Positions 30,377-40,080 are shown, counted from the stretch's first letter. The stretch is 64,000 bases of DNA from Xylophilus sp. Leaf220 (GCF_001421705.1 NZ_LMKO01000001.1:796170-860169); one strand, 5' to 3'. Made by a program: numbers and translations. The notes: generated by a model from the letters alone, not told the origin.

Positions 30377-32497
30377 ATGCCGTCTCCACGCAAACTCTTC
30401 GTCACCACCGCCCTGCCGTACGCCAACGGCAACTTCCACATCGGCCACATCATGGAGTACATCCAGGCTGATACCTGGGTGCGGTTCCAGCGGATGCAGG
30501 GTGCGCAGGTGAACTTCGTCGGGGCCGACGACGCCCACGGCGCGCCGATCATGATCGCGGCGGAAAAGGCGGGCAAGACGCCGCAGCAGTTCGTGGCCGA
30601 CATCGCCGCCGGCCGCAAGCCCTACCTCGACGGCTTCCACATCGCCTTCGACAACTGGCACAGCACCGACGCGCCCGAGAACCACCAGCTGGCGCAGGAC
30701 ATCTACCGCGACCTGAAAGCCGCCGGCCTGATCGAGACCCGCACCATCGAGCAGTTCTTCGACCCCGAAAAGAACATGTTCCTGCCCGACCGGTACATCA
30801 AGGGCGAATGCCCGAAATGCCACGCCAAGGACCAGTACGGCGACAACTGCGAGGTCTGCGGCACCGTTTATGCGCCGACCGACCTGATCGCGCCCTACTC
30901 GGCGCTGTCCGGCGCGCAGCCGGTGCTCAAGAGCTCGGAGCACTTCTTCTTCAAGCTGTCGGACCCGCGCTGCGTCGCGTTCCTGGAGCAATGGACGCAG
31001 AACGGCGTCCATGTGCAGCCCGAGGTGGCCAACAAGGTCAAGGAATGGTTCACCGTGCGGACCAACCCCGACGGCAGCACCAGCGAGGGCCTGGGCGACT
31101 GGGACATCAGCCGCGACGCGCCCTACTTCGGCATCGAGATACCGGATGCGCCGGGCAAGTACTTCTACGTGTGGCTGGACGCACCGGTCGGCTACCTGGC
31201 CTCGCTCAAGAACCTGCTGGAAAAACGCGGCGAGGACTACGACGCCTACATGGCCGACCCGGCGCTGGAGCAGGTGCACTTCATCGGCAAGGACATCGTC
31301 ACCTTCCACACCCTGTTCTGGCCGGCGATGCTCAAGTTCAGCGGCCGCAAGACGCCCGACAAGGTCTGCGTGCACGGCTTCCTGACCGTCAACAACGGCG
31401 AGAAGATGAGCAAGAGCCGGGGCACCGGCCTGGACCCGCTCAAGTACCTGTCGCTGGGCATGAATCCCGAGTGGCTGCGCTACTACCTGGCCGCCAAGCT
31501 CAACGGCCGCAACGAGGACATCGACTTCAACCCCGCCGACTTCATGGCCCGGGTCAACAGCGACCTGGTGGGCAAGTTCATCAACATCGCGTCGCGGGCG
31601 GCGGGCTTCGTCGCCAAGCGCTTCGACGGCCGGCTGGGCGCGGTGAGCCACGACGGCGAGGTGCTGCTCTGCACGCTGCGCCAGCAGGCCGACACGGTCT
31701 TCGACGCCTACGACAAGCGCGACACCGCCCGTGCGGTGCGCGAGACGATGCTGCTGGCCGACCGGGTCAACGAATACGTCGACGCCAACAAGCCCTGGGA
31801 ACTGGCGAAGCAGGAGGGCCAGGAACTGCGGCTGCAGGACGTCTGCACCACCTGCATCGAGGCCTTCCGCCTGCTGGCGCTGTACCTGAAGCCGGTGCTG
31901 CCGGCGCTGGCCGCCCAGGTCGAGGCGTTCTTGAACGTGCCACCGCTCTCGTCCGCAGACGCCCACACACTGCTGGGCGCCGGCCACGCCATCGGCGCCT
32001 ACCAGCACCTGATGCAGCGGGTCGATGTCAAACAGCTCGAGGCACTGTTCGAGGCGCCCGCCCAGGCGGAAAGCCGACCAGACGCTATCGAAACCGTAGC
32101 ACCCCCGTCGCAGGACCCGGGCGGCGAGCCGATCGCCCCGACGATCACGATCGACGACTTCGCGAAGATCGACCTGCGCATCGCGAAGATCGTCGCCTGC
32201 CAGGCGGTGGAGGGCTCGAAGAAGCTGCTGCAGCTGACCCTCGACGTCGGCGAGACCGGTGCCGACGGCCAGCCCGCCACCCGCAACGTCTTCAGCGGCA
32301 TCGCCTCGGCCTACCGGCCGGAGCAACTGGTCGGCAAGCTGACGGTGATGGTCGCCAACCTGGCGCCGCGCAAGATGAAGTTCGGCCTCAGCGAAGGCAT
32401 GGTGCTGGCCGCCAGCCACGGCGACGAGAAGGCCCACCCCGGCATCCACCTGCTGGAGCCGTGGCCGGGCGCCACCCCCGGCATGCGGGTGCGGTGA
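30377..32497 (+). CDS. metG: Methionyl-tRNA synthetase
   Basis: 706 residues, the long dimeric type. The class I motifs are HIGH (21-24) and KMSKS (343-347), with four zinc cysteines at about 145, 148, 158 and 161. A C-terminal EMAP/tRNA-binding domain (about 590-706: [17 protein letters not shown]...) follows a Pro/Ala-rich linker. The preferred start [18 protein letters not shown] aligns with the family; the frame extends 25 codons upstream without resemblance. The linker (codons from about 565, DNA 32070-32100) contains the right half of dispersed repeat family A in frame. Confidence 0.97.
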   Translation: MPSPRKLFVTTALPYANGNFHIGHIMEYIQADTWVRFQRMQGAQVNFVGADDAHGAPIMIAAEKAGKTPQQFVADIAAGRKPYLDGFHIAFDNWHSTDAPENHQLAQDIYRDLKAAGLIETRTIEQFFDPEKNMFLPDRYIKGECPKCHAKDQYGDNCEVCGTVYAPTDLIAPYSALSGAQPVLKSSEHFFFKLSDPRCVAFLEQWTQNGVHVQPEVANKVKEWFTVRTNPDGSTSEGLGDWDISRDAPYFGIEIPDAPGKYFYVWLDAPVGYLASLKNLLEKRGEDYDAYMADPALEQVHFIGKDIVTFHTLFWPAMLKFSGRKTPDKVCVHGFLTVNNGEKMSKSRGTGLDPLKYLSLGMNPEWLRYYLAAKLNGRNEDIDFNPADFMARVNSDLVGKFINIASRAAGFVAKRFDGRLGAVSHDGEVLLCTLRQQADTVFDAYDKRDTARAVRETMLLADRVNEYVDANKPWELAKQEGQELRLQDVCTTCIEAFRLLALYLKPVLPALAAQVEAFLNVPPLSSADAHTLLGAGHAIGAYQHLMQRVDVKQLEALFEAPAQAESRPDAIETVAPPSQDPGGEPIAPTITIDDFAKIDLRIAKIVACQAVEGSKKLLQLTLDVGETGADGQPATRNVFSGIASAYRPEQLVGKLTVMVANLAPRKMKFGLSEGMVLAASHGDEKAHPGIHLLEPWPGATPGMRVR
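32070..32100 (+). repeat. Dispersed repeat family A, partial copy inside metG
   Basis: GCCGACCAGACGCTATC then GAAACCGTAGCA closely matches the right half of the repeat (compare copy 1). It is translated in frame in the synthetase linker and leaves the flanking domains intact. Confidence 0.65.
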
Positions 32498-32502
32498 GCG
32501 CC

Positions 32503-32718
32503 ATGCGCGGCACGCGGCATTTGCTGAAGCTGGTGGTGGTGACAGTCGCCGTGGCGGCCGGATCGAACCTGTCGGGCTGCACGGTCGTGACTGTCGCAGG
32601 TGCGGCCGTGGGCGTGGCCGCTACGACGGCAGGCCTAGCCGTGGATGCCACCGTCGGCACCGTCAAACTGGCCGGCGGCGCCGTCAGCGCGGTACTGCCC
32701 GGCAGCAACGCACCCTGA
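32503..32718 (+). CDS. Small lipoprotein
   Basis: 71 residues, starting six bases after the metG stop (a GTG overlapping that stop is an alternative). A short signal ends in L-S-G-C, a lipobox, and the mature part is a glycine/alanine/valine-rich stretch (VVTVAGAAVGVAATTAGLAVD) ending in LPGSNAP. This looks like a small outer-membrane lipoprotein with a glycine-zipper-like segment. Its link to metG is probably only positional. Confidence 0.7.
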   Translation: MRGTRHLLKLVVVTVAVAAGSNLSGCTVVTVAGAAVGVAATTAGLAVDATVGTVKLAGGAVSAVLPGSNAP

Positions 32719-32729
32719 ATCCGCCCAGC

Positions 32730-32840
32730 GAAGCGACGGCGGCGCCTCAGGACACCGCAGATCCGGCTCCGCCGGTCTGCCAGTGTCGCCCCCGGCGAGG
32801 GGGTAGGCGGCCACACGCAGTGGGCAAGCCTGGGGGAGTG
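32730..32840 (-). repeat. Dispersed repeat family B, copy 1
   Basis: An approximately 105-base element rich in GC palindromes. Read on the minus strand: CCCCCAGGCT...ACCCCCTCGCCGGGGGCG...GACCGGCGGAGCCGGATC then GCGGTGTCC. It fills the gap between the small lipoprotein and the GlsB-like gene. A second copy lies at 35037-35135. Confidence 0.7.
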
Positions 32841-32841
32841 C

Positions 32842-33090
32842 TTACTTCCTGCGGGTCACCAGGTTGTAGAGCACCAGCAGCACGATGGCGCCGACGATCG
32901 AGGCGATCCAGCCGGCCGGCTCGCCCACCGCGTACCAGCCCATGGACTGGCCGACATAACCCGCCAGGAACGAGCCGGCGATACCCAGGATGATCGTCAT
33001 GATCCAGCCCATGGCGTCCCTGCCGGGCTTGATGGCCCGTGCGAGAAGACCGACGATCAGGCCGACAAGAATGGTTCCGATGATGGACAT
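32842..33090 (-). CDS. GlsB/YeaQ/YmgE family stress response membrane protein
   Basis: 82 residues in three hydrophobic helices with glycine-rich repeats: IIGTILVGLIVGLLARAIKPG (in part), IMTIILGIAGSFLAGYVGQ, and WIASIVGAIVLLVLYN. These are the hallmarks of the transglycosylase-associated protein family, small inner-membrane proteins often induced by stress. Function not established. Confidence 0.92.
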   Translation of the reverse strand: MSIIGTILVGLIVGLLARAIKPGRDAMGWIMTIILGIAGSFLAGYVGQSMGWYAVGEPAGWIASIVGAIVLLVLYNLVTRRK

Positions 33091-33209
33091 GGTGCTTTTC
33101 CCTGGTTTTCGAATGGCCGGCAGACATTGCCGATGCAGCGGTTATAGGGAGGGCCGTTGGCAGGCGTGTGACCCGGTGTAAGCGAAACCGGCTGCAACCC
33201 CCAGGGCAA

Positions 33210-33722
33210 CTAGCCTGCGCGCTGCGCCTCCGACTGCGGATCGACCTGGCTGCCGGTGCGCAGCAGCCGACCGTCGGCGCCGAAGGTGGCGCTGAACACC
33301 ATCGACGTGTTGGGCGGCGCCAGGTAGCGCCACTCCCACACCGTCTCGGCGGTGCGGGAAAACGGCGTCTCCTGCATCGGCCGGCCGAGCAGCCGGCGCA
33401 CCTCCAGGGCCGGCATGCCGGGCTGCAGCCGCGCGAAGTTGGCCGGCGTCAGCACCTGGCGCAGGGCGCGCATCCTGCCGTCGGTGCCGACGGTGATCAT
33501 GTAGTTGCGCAGGCCCGCCGGCTGGCGGTTGTATTCGAAGGTGCGGGCACCGTCGGCCTCGGGCCAGATCCGCTCGGGCTCGCCGAAGGCGCGGCGCACG
33601 TCGGCCTCGGTCGCTACGCCCTCTTCCAGCGATTCGATGCGCTGCGGGTCGCAGCCCGCGAGGGTGGCCAGCAGCAGGCAGGCGGTGGCGGCGCGGGTGG
33701 TCCATCGGAAGAAGGCGTGCAT
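33210..33722 (-). CDS. BamE/SmpA/OmlA-like outer-membrane lipoprotein
   Basis: 170 residues from ATG (MHAFFRWTT). The signal peptide ends in lipobox L-A-G-C. Two tandem BamE-like modules follow: EGVATEADVRRAFGEPERIW and LQPGMPALEVRRLLGRPMQETPF (each in part), with a WEWRYL strand. BamE assists the outer-membrane protein assembly machine; this protein is longer than BamE and has two modules, so it may be a paralogue, not the core subunit. It is divergent from the DUF3460 gene. Confidence 0.8.
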   Translation of the reverse strand: MHAFFRWTTRAATACLLLATLAGCDPQRIESLEEGVATEADVRRAFGEPERIWPEADGARTFEYNRQPAGLRNYMITVGTDGRMRALRQVLTPANFARLQPGMPALEVRRLLGRPMQETPFSRTAETVWEWRYLAPPNTSMVFSATFGADGRLLRTGSQVDPQSEAQRAG

Positions 33723-33882
33723 GGGTGTCCTGGGGGCAAAAGGAAGGCGGCGGCGCGCAGGTGGCCGCCCCTCCATCATGCGGCAGCGGCGGCCACCGGT
33801 AAAATACCCGTCCGGCCCCTGCCGGCCCCGCCCGCCGGCCCTGTCGCCGGCCGGCCCCTCCCCTTCTGCCGAGCGTCCCACC

Positions 33883-34095
33883 ATGTCCTTCTTCAACCGC
33901 GCGCACTACACCTCCGACGCCACCCAGTTCATCAACCAGCTGAAGGAAGACAATCCGGCGATCGAAGAGGGCCAGCGCGCCGGCCGCGCCCTGTTGTGGG
34001 ACAAGAAGGTCGACCGCGACGCCAGGCAGGACTACGACGCCGGCGACATCGCGCAGAAGCCCTACGTCTACCAGACGGACGCCAGCAAGTTCTAA
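33883..34095 (+). CDS. DUF3460 family protein
   Basis: 70 residues, highly charged and without a signal: MSFFNRAHYTSDATQFI start, then KEDNPAIEEGQRAGRALLWDK and KPYVYQ. It matches the small DUF3460 family found in Burkholderiales; function unknown. A TAAAAT -10-like box lies at 33800-33805. The stop is followed at once by repeat copy 3 and then scpA. Confidence 0.88.
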   Translation: MSFFNRAHYTSDATQFINQLKEDNPAIEEGQRAGRALLWDKKVDRDARQDYDAGDIAQKPYVYQTDASKF

Positions 34096-34097
34096 AG

Positions 34098-34154
34098 AAA
34101 AAGTGGCCGTGGTCGGCGTCCCACGCCGACCAACAGCTATCGTTTCCATAGCAA
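34098..34154 (+). repeat. Dispersed repeat family A, copy 3
   Basis: AAAAAGTGGCCGTGG...CCACGCCGACCAACAGCTATCG then TTTCCATAGCA. It occupies almost the whole gap between DUF3460 and scpA. Confidence 0.85.
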
Positions 34155-34160
34155 ACCAGC

Positions 34161-35033
34161 ATGCAGGCGACAACGCGGGCCGTGCCCCCCGAAGACGCCC
34201 CGCAGGCGGGCATGGGCCTGGGCCCGGCGGGCGGCCTGTCGCCCGAGGTGATCGACCAGGTGGCGCTGGCCCGGCTCTACGGCGAGCCGCTGTTCGCGCT
34301 GCCGACCGACCTGTACATCCCGCCCGATGCGCTGGAAGTTTTCCTCGAAGCCTTCGAAGGCCCGCTGGACCTGCTGCTCTACCTGATCCGCAAGCAGAAC
34401 TTCAACATCCTCGACATCCCGATGGCCGGCCTCACCCGGCAGTACCTGAGCTACGTCGACGAGGTGCGTACCCGCAACCTGGAACTGGCCGCCGAGTACC
34501 TGCTGATGGCCGCGATGCTGATCGAGATCAAGTCGCGGATGCTGCTGCCGCCCAAGAAGGCGGTCGAGGGCCAGGAGCCCGAGGACCCGCGCGCCGAGCT
34601 GGTCCGCCGCCTGCTGGAGTACGAGCAGACCAAGCTGGCCGCCGCCGCGCTCAACGCCCTGCCGCAGGCCGGACGCGATTTCCTGAAGGCCCAGGTGCAT
34701 ATCGAGCAGAGCCTGCAGACGCGCTTCCCGGACGTGGACGTGGGCGACCTGCAATCGGCCTGGCGCGACATCCTGCGCCGCGCCAAGCTGGTCCAGCACC
34801 ACAGGATCACCCGCGAGGAACTGAGCGTGCGCGAGTACATGAGCATGGTGCTCAAGACCCTGCAGGGCCGGCGCTTCGTGGAGTTCGAGGAACTGTTCCA
34901 GCCCGAGAAAGGCTCGACCGTGCTGGTGGTGACCTTCATCGCATTGCTGGAGCTGGCCAAGGAAACCCTGGTGGAGATCACCCAGGCCGAGGCATTCGCG
35001 CCGATCTATGTGCGCCTGGCTTTCAAAGGCTGA
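34161..35033 (+). CDS. scpA: Segregation and condensation protein A (ScpA)
   Basis: 290 residues. Kleisin subunit of the SMC-ScpAB chromosome condensin. The N-terminal helix bundle block FEGPLDLLLYLIRKQNFNILDIPM (in part), LAAEYLLMAAMLIEIKSRMLLP and the C-terminal winged helix (VVTFIALLELAKE) are all present. The first 50 residues before the kleisin core are variable. It follows DUF3460 after a repeat. I see no scpB in the window. Confidence 0.94.
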   Translation: MQATTRAVPPEDAPQAGMGLGPAGGLSPEVIDQVALARLYGEPLFALPTDLYIPPDALEVFLEAFEGPLDLLLYLIRKQNFNILDIPMAGLTRQYLSYVDEVRTRNLELAAEYLLMAAMLIEIKSRMLLPPKKAVEGQEPEDPRAELVRRLLEYEQTKLAAAALNALPQAGRDFLKAQVHIEQSLQTRFPDVDVGDLQSAWRDILRRAKLVQHHRITREELSVREYMSMVLKTLQGRRFVEFEELFQPEKGSTVLVVTFIALLELAKETLVEITQAEAFAPIYVRLAFKG

Positions 35034-35036
35034 CGC

Positions 35037-35135
35037 TCACCCCCAGGCTGCGCGCTGCGCGTCTTCGCCCACCCCCTTCCGGGGGCGGCACCGGTGGACC
35101 GGCAGAGCCGGATCCGCGGTGCCCCTGGGAATACC
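35037..35135 (+). repeat. Dispersed repeat family B, copy 2
   Basis: CACCCCCAGGCTGCGCGCTGC...CACCCCCTTCCGGGGGCGG...GACCGGCAGAGCCGGATCC then GCGGTGCCC. It matches copy 1 (32730-32840, opposite strand) at most positions. In the 173-base gap between scpA and bioA. Confidence 0.7.
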
Positions 35136-35206
35136 GTGTCGATTGCAGGGCGCGTGCCTTGCGCACCCCTTGTTTCGCCCACAACGTCGCCTGACCACTT
35201 CGACCG

Positions 35207-36532
35207 ATGACCCCTGACACCCTCGCAGCCCGCAGCCTCGCCAGCGTCTGGCATCCGTGCACCCAGATGAAGCGGCACGAGGCCGATCCGCCGGTGGCGA
35301 TCGACCGGGCGCAGGGGCCCTGGCTGCACGGCACCGACGGGCGGCGCTACCTGGACGGCATCAGCTCCTGGTGGGTCAACCTGTTCGGCCACGGCCATCC
35401 GCACATCCGGGCGGCGCTGGCCGACCAGTTGGCGCGGCTCGACCATGTGATGCTGGCGGGCTTCACCCATGCGCCGGTGGTGGAACTGTCGGAACGCCTG
35501 GGCACGCTCACCGGCCTGGGGCATGCCTTCTACGGCAGCGACGGCGCCACCGCCACCGAGATCGCGCTGAAGATGAGCGCCCACTACTGGCGCAACGCCG
35601 GCCAGGCCGCCAAGAGCCGCTTCGTCGGCCTGGCCGGCGGCTACCACGGCGAGACGGTGGGTGCGCTGGCCGTCACCGACATCGCCCTGTTCCGCGAGGC
35701 CTACGCGCCCCTGGTGCGCCTGGCCGCCACCGTGCCCAGCCCCGACGCGCGCGGCGCCCAGCCCGGCGAAAGCGCGGCCGACGTGGCCCGCCGTGCGGCC
35801 GATGCGCTGGCGCAGTGGCTGGCCGAGCACCACGCCACCACCGCCGCCCTGATCGTCGAGCCGCTGGTGCAGTGCGCCGCCGGCATGGCGATGCACGACG
35901 CCGAATACCTGCGCCAGGCCCGCGCGCTGTGCGACCGCTACCGGGTGCACCTGGTGGTCGACGAGATCGCCACCGGCTTCGGCCGCACCGGCACGATGTT
36001 CGCGCACCAGCAGGCGGGCATCCGGCCCGACTTCGTCTGCCTGTCGAAGGGCCTGACCGGCGGCACGCTGCCGCTGTCGGCGGTGCTGACCACCGACGCG
36101 GTGTACGCCGCCTTCTACGACGACGACATCGCCCGCGGCTTCCTGCACTCGCACTCCTACACCGGCAATCCGCTGGCCTGCCGCGCGGCCCTGGCCACGC
36201 TGGAGCTGTTCGACCGGCTCGATCCGCTGGCGCACAACCCGGCGCTGGCGCAGCGCATCGACGCCGCCTGCGCACCGATCACCCGGCACCCCCGCGTGCG
36301 GTACGCCCGCCGGCTCGGCATGGTCTGGGCATGGGACCTGCAGACCACCCTGCCCGACTTCTCCCGCCGCTACCACCGCCATGCGATGGCGCGCGGCCTG
36401 GTGCTGCGGCCGATCGGCACCACGCTCTACGCGATGCCGCCCTATGTGCTGGACGACGAGGCGGTGCAGCACCTGGGCGATGCGGCCTTCGCCGCGCTGG
36501 AAGCCACCCTCGCCGAGGAGACCGCACCATGA
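35207..36532 (+). CDS. bioA: Adenosylmethionine-8-amino-7-oxononanoate aminotransferase (BioA)
   Basis: 441 residues; class III PLP aminotransferase that makes 7,8-diaminopelargonic acid in biotin synthesis. Start [11 protein letters not shown] and [15 protein letters not shown] are BioA signatures; also [11 protein letters not shown], the PLP-binding [12 protein letters not shown] and the Schiff-base Lys in SKGLTGG. The stop overlaps the bioD start (ATGA). No bioB or bioC lies in the window. The leader (35136-35206) shows no clear BirA operator. Confidence 0.95.
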   Translation: MTPDTLAARSLASVWHPCTQMKRHEADPPVAIDRAQGPWLHGTDGRRYLDGISSWWVNLFGHGHPHIRAALADQLARLDHVMLAGFTHAPVVELSERLGTLTGLGHAFYGSDGATATEIALKMSAHYWRNAGQAAKSRFVGLAGGYHGETVGALAVTDIALFREAYAPLVRLAATVPSPDARGAQPGESAADVARRAADALAQWLAEHHATTAALIVEPLVQCAAGMAMHDAEYLRQARALCDRYRVHLVVDEIATGFGRTGTMFAHQQAGIRPDFVCLSKGLTGGTLPLSAVLTTDAVYAAFYDDDIARGFLHSHSYTGNPLACRAALATLELFDRLDPLAHNPALAQRIDAACAPITRHPRVRYARRLGMVWAWDLQTTLPDFSRRYHRHAMARGLVLRPIGTTLYAMPPYVLDDEAVQHLGDAAFAALEATLAEETAP

Positions 36533-37251
36533 CCGACCCATCATCGACCCACCCTTCCGCGGCCGCGCCGCAGCCGAAGTTCGCCTGCTTCGTCACCGGA
36601 ACCGACACCGGCGTCGGCAAGACGCTGGCCTCGGCCGGCCTGCTGCATGCGCTGTCGCGGCACCACGACCGCGTCGTCGGCATGAAGCCGATCGCCGCCG
36701 GCGCCGAACTGCACGGCGGCACGCTGGCCAACGACGACGTGCTGGCCCTGCGCGCCGCCTCCACCCTGGCCGTGCCGGCCGCGCTCGACAACCCGGTGCT
36801 GCTGCCCGATCCGCTCTCGCCCCACATCGCCGCGGTGCGTGCCGGCACGCGGATCGACATCGCCCACATCGTGCGCAGCTACCGGGCGCTGGCGGCGCGG
36901 GCCGACGCGGTGGTGGTCGAGGGTGCGGGCGGCTTCCACGTGCCGCTGTCCGATACCGAGACCGGGGCCGACCTGGCCGAAGCGCTGGGCCTGCCGGTGG
37001 TGCTGGTGGTGGGCCTGCGGCTGGGCTGCCTGAGCCACGCCGCGCTCACCGCCGACGCGGTCCGGGCACGCGGCCTGCCGCTGGCCGGCTGGATCGCCAA
37101 CCGGATCGATCCGCGGATGCTGGCGCCGGAGGACAACCTGCGCTGGCTCGCGCAGCGCCTGGGCGCCTCGCTGCTGGCCGACATTCCCCACCAGGCCGCG
37201 CCCGACGCCCGCGCCCTGCGCTTCGACCTGCCCGCCGCATGGACCGCATGA
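36529..37251 (+). CDS. bioD: Dethiobiotin synthetase (BioD)
   Basis: 240 residues. ATP-dependent ring closure of diaminopelargonate with CO2. P-loop [10 protein letters not shown] at about 24-33, MKPIAAG with its catalytic Lys, [12 protein letters not shown], and ANRIDPRM. Overlaps bioA upstream and bioF downstream by four bases at each end, so it is translated as part of a tight operon. Confidence 0.95.
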   Translation: MTDPSSTHPSAAAPQPKFACFVTGTDTGVGKTLASAGLLHALSRHHDRVVGMKPIAAGAELHGGTLANDDVLALRAASTLAVPAALDNPVLLPDPLSPHIAAVRAGTRIDIAHIVRSYRALAARADAVVVEGAGGFHVPLSDTETGADLAEALGLPVVLVVGLRLGCLSHAALTADAVRARGLPLAGWIANRIDPRMLAPEDNLRWLAQRLGASLLADIPHQAAPDARALRFDLPAAWTA

Positions 37252-38525
37252 CCGCCGCGCCATCTTCCGGCGTCTCCTCCTGGCTCGACGAGTTTCCCGC
37301 GCGCCTCGACGCGCTGGACGCGGCCCACCTGCGCCGCATCCGCCGCACCGTGGTGCCCGCCGGCGGCGCGCACCTGGTGGTCGACGGTGTGCCGATGCTC
37401 GGCTTCTGCAGCAACGACTACCTGGGCTTGGCCGGCCATCCGGCGCTGGTCGCGGCCGCCTGCGAAGGCGCCCGCAGCCTCGGCGTGGGCGCCGGCGGCT
37501 CGCCGATGGTCAGCGGCCACAGCGCGGCCAACGCGGCGCTCGAGGGCGACCTGGCCCGCTTCGTCGGCCTGCCGCGCGCGCTGTACTTCTACGCCGGCTA
37601 CGCCGCCAACATCGGCATCGTGCCGGCGCTGGTGGGCGACGGCGACGCGCTGTTCTCCGATGCGCTCAACCACGCCTGCCTGATCGACGGCGCCCGGCTG
37701 TCGCGCGCCCGTATCCACCGCTATCCGCATGCCGACCTGGGCGCGCTCGACGCGGCGCTGGCCGCCAGCCCCGCGCGGCGCAAGCTGGTCGTCACCGACG
37801 CGGTGTTCAGCATGGACGGCGACGTGGCCGACATCCGTGCGCTGCTCGCGCTGTGCGAGCGCCACGACGCGCTGCTGCTGCTCGACGACGCGCACGGCTT
37901 CGGGGTGCTCGGCCCGCAAGGCCGCGGCGCGTTGGCCGAGGCGGGCCTGACCGGCGCACGGGCCTCGCGCCGCGTGCTCTACATGGCCACGCTGGGCAAG
38001 GCGGCGGGCGTGTCCGGCGCCTTCGTGGCGGGCGACGACGCGCTGGTCGAATGGCTGCTGCAGAAGACCCGCAGCTACCTCTTCGCCACCGCCGCGCCGC
38101 CGCTGCTGGCCCGCGCGCTGCAGGCGAGCCTGGCGCTGATCGAAGCCGAGGAAGAGCGGCGCACCCACCTCGCCCGCCTGGTGCAACGGCTGCGCAGCGG
38201 CCTCGCGCCGCTGCTGCATGGCACCGGATGGCAACTGGGCGCATCGCGCACCCCGGTGCAGGCAGTCGTGATCGGCGCCAACGACGAAGCCCTGGCCGCG
38301 ATGGAGGGCCTGCGCCGGCGCGGCCTGTGGGTGCCGGCGATCCGCCCGCCCACCGTGCCCGAAGGCACCGCGCGGCTGCGCATCGCGCTGTCGGCCGCAC
38401 ACACCGAGGCCGACGTCGACCGGCTGCTGCAGGCCCTCGCCGCGCTCGCACCCGCCCCCTCCGCAACGCCCCACCCCGCACCGGCACCGCACCGCGTGCC
38501 GCCCCCGATCGAAAGCCCCGCATGA
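37248..38525 (+). CDS. bioF: 8-amino-7-oxononanoate synthase (BioF)
   Basis: 425 residues, slightly longer than usual because of a Pro/Ala-rich tail (about 30 residues). Alpha-oxoamine synthase motifs are visible: [57 protein letters not shown] and the PLP Lys in MATLGKAAG. It condenses pimeloyl-thioester with alanine, the step before BioA. ATG chosen at the ATGA overlap with bioD; an ATG three codons earlier is possible. Confidence 0.95.
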   Translation: MTAAPSSGVSSWLDEFPARLDALDAAHLRRIRRTVVPAGGAHLVVDGVPMLGFCSNDYLGLAGHPALVAAACEGARSLGVGAGGSPMVSGHSAANAALEGDLARFVGLPRALYFYAGYAANIGIVPALVGDGDALFSDALNHACLIDGARLSRARIHRYPHADLGALDAALAASPARRKLVVTDAVFSMDGDVADIRALLALCERHDALLLLDDAHGFGVLGPQGRGALAEAGLTGARASRRVLYMATLGKAAGVSGAFVAGDDALVEWLLQKTRSYLFATAAPPLLARALQASLALIEAEEERRTHLARLVQRLRSGLAPLLHGTGWQLGASRTPVQAVVIGANDEALAAMEGLRRRGLWVPAIRPPTVPEGTARLRIALSAAHTEADVDRLLQALAALAPAPSATPHPAPAPHRVPPPIESPA

Positions 38526-39160
38526 GCTACGCCGTCAAGGAAATCTTCTACACCCTGCAGGGCGAGGGCGGCCAGGCCGGCACGCCGGCGGTGTTCTGCC
38601 GCTTCGCCGGCTGCAACCTCTGGAGCGGCCGCGAGCAGGACCGCGACACCGCCGTCTGCCGGTTCTGCGACACCGACTTCGTCGGCACCGACGGTACGCT
38701 GGGCGGCAGGTTCGCCACCGCCGAGGCCCTGGCCGCGCAGATCGCCGCCCTCTGGCCGGCGCACGACCGCGGCCACCGGCTGGTGGTGCTGACCGGCGGC
38801 GAGCCCCTGCTGCAGGTCGATGCAGCCCTGGTCGATGCGCTGCATGCCCAGGACTTCCGCATCGCGGTCGAGAGCAACGGCACCCTGGCCGCGCCCGAGG
38901 GCATCGACTGGCTCTGCATCAGCCCCAAGGCCGGCGCGCCCTGGGTGCAGCGGAGCGGCCAGGAGTTGAAGCTGGTCTGGCCGCAGCCGGGCTTCGACCT
39001 GGCCATGCTGGAATCGCAGACCGATTTCCGGCACCGCTTCCTGCAGCCGATGGACGGCCCCGACCAGGCCGCCAACATCGAGCGCTGCATCGCCACCTGC
39101 CTGGCGCGGCCCGCCTGGCGCCTGAGCCTGCAGACGCACAAGCTCACCGGGATTCGCTGA
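38522..39160 (+). CDS. queE: 7-carboxy-7-deazaguanine synthase (QueE)
   Basis: 212 residues, a radical SAM enzyme of queuosine (preQ0) synthesis. The start [23 protein letters not shown] is diagnostic. The cluster cysteines are spaced as in the insert-bearing type: C-N-L-W...[15 protein letters not shown] binds SAM, and a [10 protein letters not shown] block is present. Its ATG overlaps the bioF stop, so a queuosine gene is the fourth member of the biotin operon. SAM is used by both pathways (BioA, QueE). Confidence 0.95.
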   Translation: MSYAVKEIFYTLQGEGGQAGTPAVFCRFAGCNLWSGREQDRDTAVCRFCDTDFVGTDGTLGGRFATAEALAAQIAALWPAHDRGHRLVVLTGGEPLLQVDAALVDALHAQDFRIAVESNGTLAAPEGIDWLCISPKAGAPWVQRSGQELKLVWPQPGFDLAMLESQTDFRHRFLQPMDGPDQAANIERCIATCLARPAWRLSLQTHKLTGIR

Positions 39161-39164
39161 AAAT

Positions 39165-39187
39165 CCGCTTCCGCTTCCGCTTCCGCC
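39165..39187. repeat. Hexanucleotide repeat, CCGCTT x3-4
   Basis: Tandem CCGCTT units in the 70-base gap between queE and queD. The unit length is a multiple of three and the tract is non-coding, so any effect would be on spacing only. Confidence 0.7.
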
Positions 39188-39230
39188 TTCGTCACGTTCT
39201 GGTCTCCGCACACGCCGCGCCCTCGCCACC

Positions 39231-39605
39231 ATGCAGTTCACCGTCCACCAGCGCTTCTTCTTCGACGCCGCCCACACCCTGCAGCGCGAGATCGAAGCCG
39301 CCGGCAGCCGCCGCATCCACGGCCATACCTACCATGCCGAGGTGGCGGTGCGCGGCCCGCGCGATCCCGCCACCGGCATGGTGATCGACCTGGGCCACCT
39401 GCGGGCCCGGCTGCAGGAGATGCGCGAACGGCTCGACCACCACCTGCTCGACGAGGTGCCCGGCCTGGGCACGCCGACGCTGGAGAATCTGTGCCTGTTC
39501 ATCGCCCGCGCACTGTCCGATCTGCAGCCCGCACCGAGCCAGGTGCGGGTCTGGCGCGACGCGATGGGCGATGCCTGCACACTCGACCTGTCGCCCGGCG
39601 CCTGA
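39231..39605 (+). CDS. queD: 6-carboxytetrahydropterin synthase-like protein (QueD/PTPS family), Cys-to-Ser at the active site
   Basis: 124 residues. Zinc ligands His15, His30 and His32 (AAHTL and HGHTYH) and the Asp69-His70 pair (RLDHH) match the PTPS/QueD family, as do the GLGTPTLENL and RVWRD blocks. In E. coli QueD the catalytic cysteine stands four residues before the first His of HGH; here that position is Ser26 (GSRRIHGH). Next to queE it would be expected to feed carboxytetrahydropterin to QueE. The family contains subtypes with altered catalytic residues, so activity needs care. It follows queE by 70 bases. Confidence 0.85.
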   Translation: MQFTVHQRFFFDAAHTLQREIEAAGSRRIHGHTYHAEVAVRGPRDPATGMVIDLGHLRARLQEMRERLDHHLLDEVPGLGTPTLENLCLFIARALSDLQPAPSQVRVWRDAMGDACTLDLSPGA

Positions 39606-39662
39606 GAAGGTGCGAGAGAAGCTGCTGCGACCCACCCTTTCCCACCCACCCCGGAGACCTGC

Positions 39663-40031
39663 ATGCCCCACCTGACCCTCGAATACACCCGCAACCTCGA
39701 CGGCTTCCCGGTCGGCGACACGCTGCTGGCGATCAACCAGACCCTGTTCGAGAGCGGCGAAGTCCAGGCCGAGTCGGACCTGAAATCCCGTGCCATCGCC
39801 CTCGACGCGGTCCAGATCGGCACCGCCGGCGGGGTGCGCGGGTTCGTGCATGTCCAGCTGCGCCTGCTGGCCGGCCGCACCCCCGAGGCCAAGAAGTCCC
39901 TCACCGAGCGCGTCGCCGTCGTCCTGCGCGCCCGCACCCCGCGCCCGGCCGGCATGCTGGTGCAGCTGAGCGTCGAGGTCGTCGACATGGACCGCGATTC
40001 CTACGTCAAGGAAAAACTGCCGCAGGCCTGA
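39663..40031 (+). CDS. 5-carboxymethyl-2-hydroxymuconate delta-isomerase family protein
   Basis: 122 residues. Begins MPHLTLEYTRNL, so Pro2 becomes the N-terminal catalytic proline after Met removal, as in the tautomerase superfamily. The block QIGTAGGVRGFVHVQLRLLAGR is typical of CHMI (HpaF-like) proteins. That enzyme acts in homoprotocatechuate breakdown, but no other hpa gene is nearby; the stand-alone copy may have another substrate. Confidence 0.85.
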   Translation: MPHLTLEYTRNLDGFPVGDTLLAINQTLFESGEVQAESDLKSRAIALDAVQIGTAGGVRGFVHVQLRLLAGRTPEAKKSLTERVAVVLRARTPRPAGMLVQLSVEVVDMDRDSYVKEKLPQA

Positions 40032-40080
40032 GGATGCCGCCCGGGTCGCCCAGGCCGCCCAGGACACTGGCTCCGGCGGG

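Noticed and set aside
39165-39187. CCGCTT tandem repeat as a phase-variable switch
   Set aside because: The unit is six bases and non-coding, so changes would not shift a reading frame; no promoter spacing role is evident.
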